A DNA stretch of 6,963 nucleotides, taken from contig JAJRVA010000035.1 in NCBI GenBank assembly GCA_024277485.1, forward strand, positions 1 to 6,963, written 5' to 3'. Positions within the stretch are counted from its first letter, which is position 1. Each line of letters opens with the position of its first letter. Below are positions 4,049 through 6,963 of this stretch, piece by piece. The position numbers were made by a program, and so were the translations under genes. Below the pieces are notes generated by a model. It made no database searches. It was given only the letters and a program-made list of their open reading frames with translations, and was not told the DNA's origin. This stretch comes from Deltaproteobacteria bacterium. GTDB lineage: Bacteria; Desulfobacterota; Desulfobulbia; Desulfobulbales; Desulfobulbaceae.

Positions 4049-6963
4049 ATGCGTCTGTCGTATCCTCCCGAGCTGCCCATTTCCTGCCTCAGGGAGACCA
4101 TCACGAAAGCCATATCGGAAAACCAGGCCCTGGTCATTGCCGGTGATACCGGTTCCGGCAAAACCACCCAGATCCCCAAGATGTGCCTGGAAGCGGGCCG
4201 GGGACAAAACGGTCTCATCGGCTGCACCCAGCCGCGCCGTATTGCCGCTGTCTCGGTCGCCGAACGGGTGGCGGCTGAACTGCAGGACACGGCAATTGTG
4301 GGTTACAGGATCAGGTTCCGGGACAGAACCACGAGACATACCCTGATCAAGTTCATGACCGACGGGGTCCTGCTGGCTGAAACCGGGAAGGACCGCCTGC
4401 TGCAGAGATATGACACCATCATCATCGACGAGGCCCATGAACGGAGCCTGAATATCGATTTTCTCCTTGGCTACCTGAAAACCCTCCTGCCGCAGCGGCC
4501 CGACCTCAAGGTCATCATCTCCTCGGCAACCATTGACACGGAAAAATTCAGCAGCCATTTCAACAATGCTCCCATCATCAATGTATCCGGGCGCACCTGG
4601 CCCATAGAGATGGTCTACCGTGAGGATGACAATCCGGAGAGTATGGATCGGGAGTCGCATGTGGACCGGGCTGTCAGGGAAACGGTTTCTCTCACCAGAA
4701 AATCCCCGGCAGGAGATATTCTTCTCTTTATGCCGACTGAACGCGACATCCAGGACAGCGTGGAGACGCTGCAGCAGCAATTGTCCGGCCTCGCCCTGGT
4801 ACTCCCCCTCTTCGGCCGCCTGCACAGCAGGGACCAGCGCAAAATATTCCGGCCTGCCGGGCAGCGCAAGATTATTGTGGCCACCAATATCGCGGAAACA
4901 TCCATAACCGTGCCCGGGATCAGGTATGTCATCGACACAGGGCTTGCCCGCATATCCAGGTATAATCCCCGTTCCAGGACAACCAGCCTGCAGGTCACAA
5001 AAATCTCCCGGGCCAGCTGCGACCAGCGGGCCGGCCGGTGCGGCAGGACAGGGCCAGGCCGCTGCATACGCCTCTTCAGCGAGGAAAATTATCACACCAG
5101 GCCGGAATATACCCAGCCGGAAATCCAGCGGTCAAATCTGGCCGAGGTCATCCTGCAGATGATCAGCCTGCGATTAGGCGACCCGCGCTCCTTTCCCTTT
5201 CTTGACCCGCCATCCGCGGGCGCTGTTCGCGACGGACACAAGGTCCTCCTGGAACTTGGCGCCATCACGCCTGACAACAGGCTGACCCGCCGGGGAAAAA
5301 TCATGGCCCGGCTGCCGCTTGACCCATCAATCTCCAGGATCATCATTGAAGCGGCCGGGTCAGGGGCGTTACAAGAAGTCAAGGTTATTGCCGCCGGCCT
5401 TTCCATCCAGGACCCACGCATCAGGCCGGCGGAAAAAGAGGCCCGGGCCGACGAGATGCACAAGCGCTTCCAGGATAAAAGATCCGACTTCATGGCTTTG
5501 CTCAACATCTGGAACACGTTTCATGCCACTGCCGGAAAGGTCAGGTCGCAGGCAAAGCTCAGGAAATTCTGCGCCACGCATTTTCTCTCCTGGCAGCGCA
5601 TGCGGGAATGGCAGGACATCCACGAGCAGATTACCGACCTGACCAGGCATGACAAACGATTCCGGGACAACGTTAAACCCGCGACCTACGAGGCCATTCA
5701 CCAGGCCCTGCTGAGTGGTTTTCTGCACAATATCGGTCGGAAAAAAGGGAAAAACCTCTACACGGTCCGGGGCGGACGGGAGGTCATGATTTTTCCGGGC
5801 TCCGCCCTCTTCAACCGCGGCGGACAATGGATGGTCTGCGCCTCCTTCATGGAGACCGGCAGGCTCTACGCCATGAACGTGGCCACCATTGACGACGGCT
5901 GGCTGGAAAAAATCGGCGCTGATCTGTGCAGGCGCAGCTGGTCAGACCCGCACTGGGAGAAAAAAACAGGCCGGGTCATTGCCCATGAAAAGGTTACTCT
6001 CTTCGGCCTGGTAATTGTTGCGGGCCGCAGGGTCAACCACGGGAAAACCAGCGCGGCAGCCGCCCGCGAGGCCCGGGAAATTTTTATTCACCAGGCCCTG
6101 GTGCGGGGTGAGCTTGGCGGCAGGTATGGTTTTCTGCGCCGCAACATGGCTCTTATGAAAAAATACCGGGACATGGAGGACAGGACAAGGCGGAAGGACA
6201 TTGTCCTTGATGATATGTCTCTGTATGCGTTTTATGATGCGCGCTTAGGCGCCGTTTATGATCGGTTTACCCTGAACAGGGCCATCAGGAAACAGGGAGG
6301 CGACGGTTTCCTTGTCATGAGCGTGGAGGATATCTGCCGGGACACCCCTGGTACGGATGAACTGTACCGTTTCCCGGCAACTCTTGAAACCATGTCGCTC
6401 TCGCTTCCCCTATCCTATCGCTTTGAACCCGGCCATGAGGCTGACGGTGTTACTGTTGATATTCCCGCATCGCACCTGGACATGATCAGCCCTGCCCTGT
6501 TCGAATGGCTGATTCCCGGCCTGCTGCACGAAAAAATCCTTGCCCTGCTCAAATATCTGCCCAAAAAACTCCGTCGCCGCCTTGTCCCTCTCCCGGAAAC
6601 AACCGAGAAGATCCTGGACAGCCTTGATCTGCACAGGGGGTCTCTGTACGCGGCCCTTGAAAAGACCATTCTCAAGCTGTTCCAGGTCAGGGTACACCGG
6701 ACCGACTGGCAGCCGGACAAACTGCCCCTGCACCTGAAGATGCGTTTCCGGCTGCGGGACGAAAAAAACAGCATCGTGCTTGTCAGCCGGTCATTTGATG
6801 CGCTGGCAGGCAGCCCGGCCGATACACGTGCACGCAAAAAGTCCGGACAGAGGAAAATCGTCCTGCCTGAGGTTGTCCAGCTCACGGACTGGGAGTTTGA
6901 CAAACCGCCCCAGCCTCGTGGCACACAGAAACACGGCCGCATGGGCCGGGATATGTATTACCC
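4049..6963 (+). CDS. hrpA: ATP-dependent RNA helicase HrpA (DEAH family), C-terminus beyond window
   Basis: HrpA is a large cytoplasmic DEAH/RHA-type helicase that uses NTP hydrolysis to remodel RNA; in E. coli it is linked to mRNA processing and rescue of stalled ribosomes. The frame is open for 971 codons to the window edge. Motifs in order are GDTGSGKTT (32-40), TQPRRIAAVSVAERVA (60-75), DEAH (127-130), SAT (159-161), TNIAETSITVPG (279-290) and QRAGRCGRTGPGRCIRLF (326-343). Helical-bundle and OB-fold regions follow (about 360-640), then the HrpA-specific C-terminal region (DUF3418-type), with LFGLVIVAGRRVNHG (651-665) and DDMSLYAFYD (721-730). E. coli HrpA has 1300 residues, so roughly a quarter is probably missing on the right. 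The ATG at 4049 is the only sensible start: the next Met (45) lies past Walker A. It lacks a Shine-Dalgarno and the roughly 70-residue N-terminal extension of the E. coli protein. The upstream frame stays open but shows no family resemblance. No frameshift was seen; AGG arginine codons are frequent. Confidence 0.95.
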   Translation, partial: MRLSYPPELPISCLRETITKAISENQALVIAGDTGSGKTTQIPKMCLEAGRGQNGLIGCTQPRRIAAVSVAERVAAELQDTAIVGYRIRFRDRTTRHTLIKFMTDGVLLAETGKDRLLQRYDTIIIDEAHERSLNIDFLLGYLKTLLPQRPDLKVIISSATIDTEKFSSHFNNAPIINVSGRTWPIEMVYREDDNPESMDRESHVDRAVRETVSLTRKSPAGDILLFMPTERDIQDSVETLQQQLSGLALVLPLFGRLHSRDQRKIFRPAGQRKIIVATNIAETSITVPGIRYVIDTGLARISRYNPRSRTTSLQVTKISRASCDQRAGRCGRTGPGRCIRLFSEENYHTRPEYTQPEIQRSNLAEVILQMISLRLGDPRSFPFLDPPSAGAVRDGHKVLLELGAITPDNRLTRRGKIMARLPLDPSISRIIIEAAGSGALQEVKVIAAGLSIQDPRIRPAEKEARADEMHKRFQDKRSDFMALLNIWNTFHATAGKVRSQAKLRKFCATHFLSWQRMREWQDIHEQITDLTRHDKRFRDNVKPATYEAIHQALLSGFLHNIGRKKGKNLYTVRGGREVMIFPGSALFNRGGQWMVCASFMETGRLYAMNVATIDDGWLEKIGADLCRRSWSDPHWEKKTGRVIAHEKVTLFGLVIVAGRRVNHGKTSAAAAREAREIFIHQALVRGELGGRYGFLRRNMALMKKYRDMEDRTRRKDIVLDDMSLYAFYDARLGAVYDRFTLNRAIRKQGGDGFLVMSVEDICRDTPGTDELYRFPATLETMSLSLPLSYRFEPGHEADGVTVDIPASHLDMISPALFEWLIPGLLHEKILALLKYLPKKLRRRLVPLPETTEKILDSLDLHRGSLYAALEKTILKLFQVRVHRTDWQPDKLPLHLKMRFRLRDEKNSIVLVSRSFDALAGSPADTRARKKSGQRKIVLPEVVQLTDWEFDKPPQPRGTQKHGRMGRDMYY

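Noticed and set aside
4037..5095. Long minus-strand frame (352 codons) opposite the hrpA 5' half
   Set aside because: The plus strand carries all helicase motifs in order. The minus frame is a shadow caused by GC-rich codon structure and has no recognisable domain.
1..6963. CRISPR array, tRNA or rRNA genes, complete insertion sequence, defence or toxin-antitoxin locus
   Set aside because: No regularly spaced repeats, cloverleaf-like segments, transposase frame or paired small genes were seen on either strand.

Overview
The window is a stretch of a Gram-negative-looking, fairly GC-rich bacterial chromosome carrying three recognisable housekeeping genes: priA and galU on the minus strand, and a divergent hrpA on the plus strand that runs off the right edge. 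Several things point away from enterobacteria and loosely toward a deltaproteobacterial (Desulfobacterota-like) genome. PriA is a long form, HrpA lacks the N-terminal extension of the E. coli protein, and arginine is often coded by AGG (more than twenty times in hrpA). This placement is an inference; nothing in the window fixes the taxon.

Layout. Positions 1-489 hold no convincing complete gene. A minus-strand start with a well-placed Shine-Dalgarno sits at the extreme left edge. It is followed by a purine-rich tract that resembles flanks of IS200-like/RAYT elements (a recollection, weakly held) and by a cluster of inverted repeats beyond the end of priA. Positions 490-3006 (minus) encode PriA, the replication restart helicase. 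Positions 3055-3930 (minus) encode GalU, UTP-glucose-1-phosphate uridylyltransferase. GalU lies 48 bases upstream of priA on the same strand, so the two are probably co-transcribed as galU-priA. Positions 3931-4048 are an AT-rich divergent intergenic region with two short palindromes and candidate promoter elements. Positions 4049-6963 (plus) encode the first 971 residues of HrpA, a DEAH-box RNA helicase; its C-terminus lies outside the window.

Functionally the genes do not form an obvious pathway: sugar-nucleotide synthesis, replication fork restart, and RNA remodelling or ribosome rescue. I read all three as intact, with catalytic motifs in place and no frameshift. I found no CRISPR array, tRNA, rRNA, complete insertion sequence or defence locus, and no convincing novel system. 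The observations most worth a second look are the palindromes between galU and hrpA and the mutually exclusive hairpins downstream of priA.
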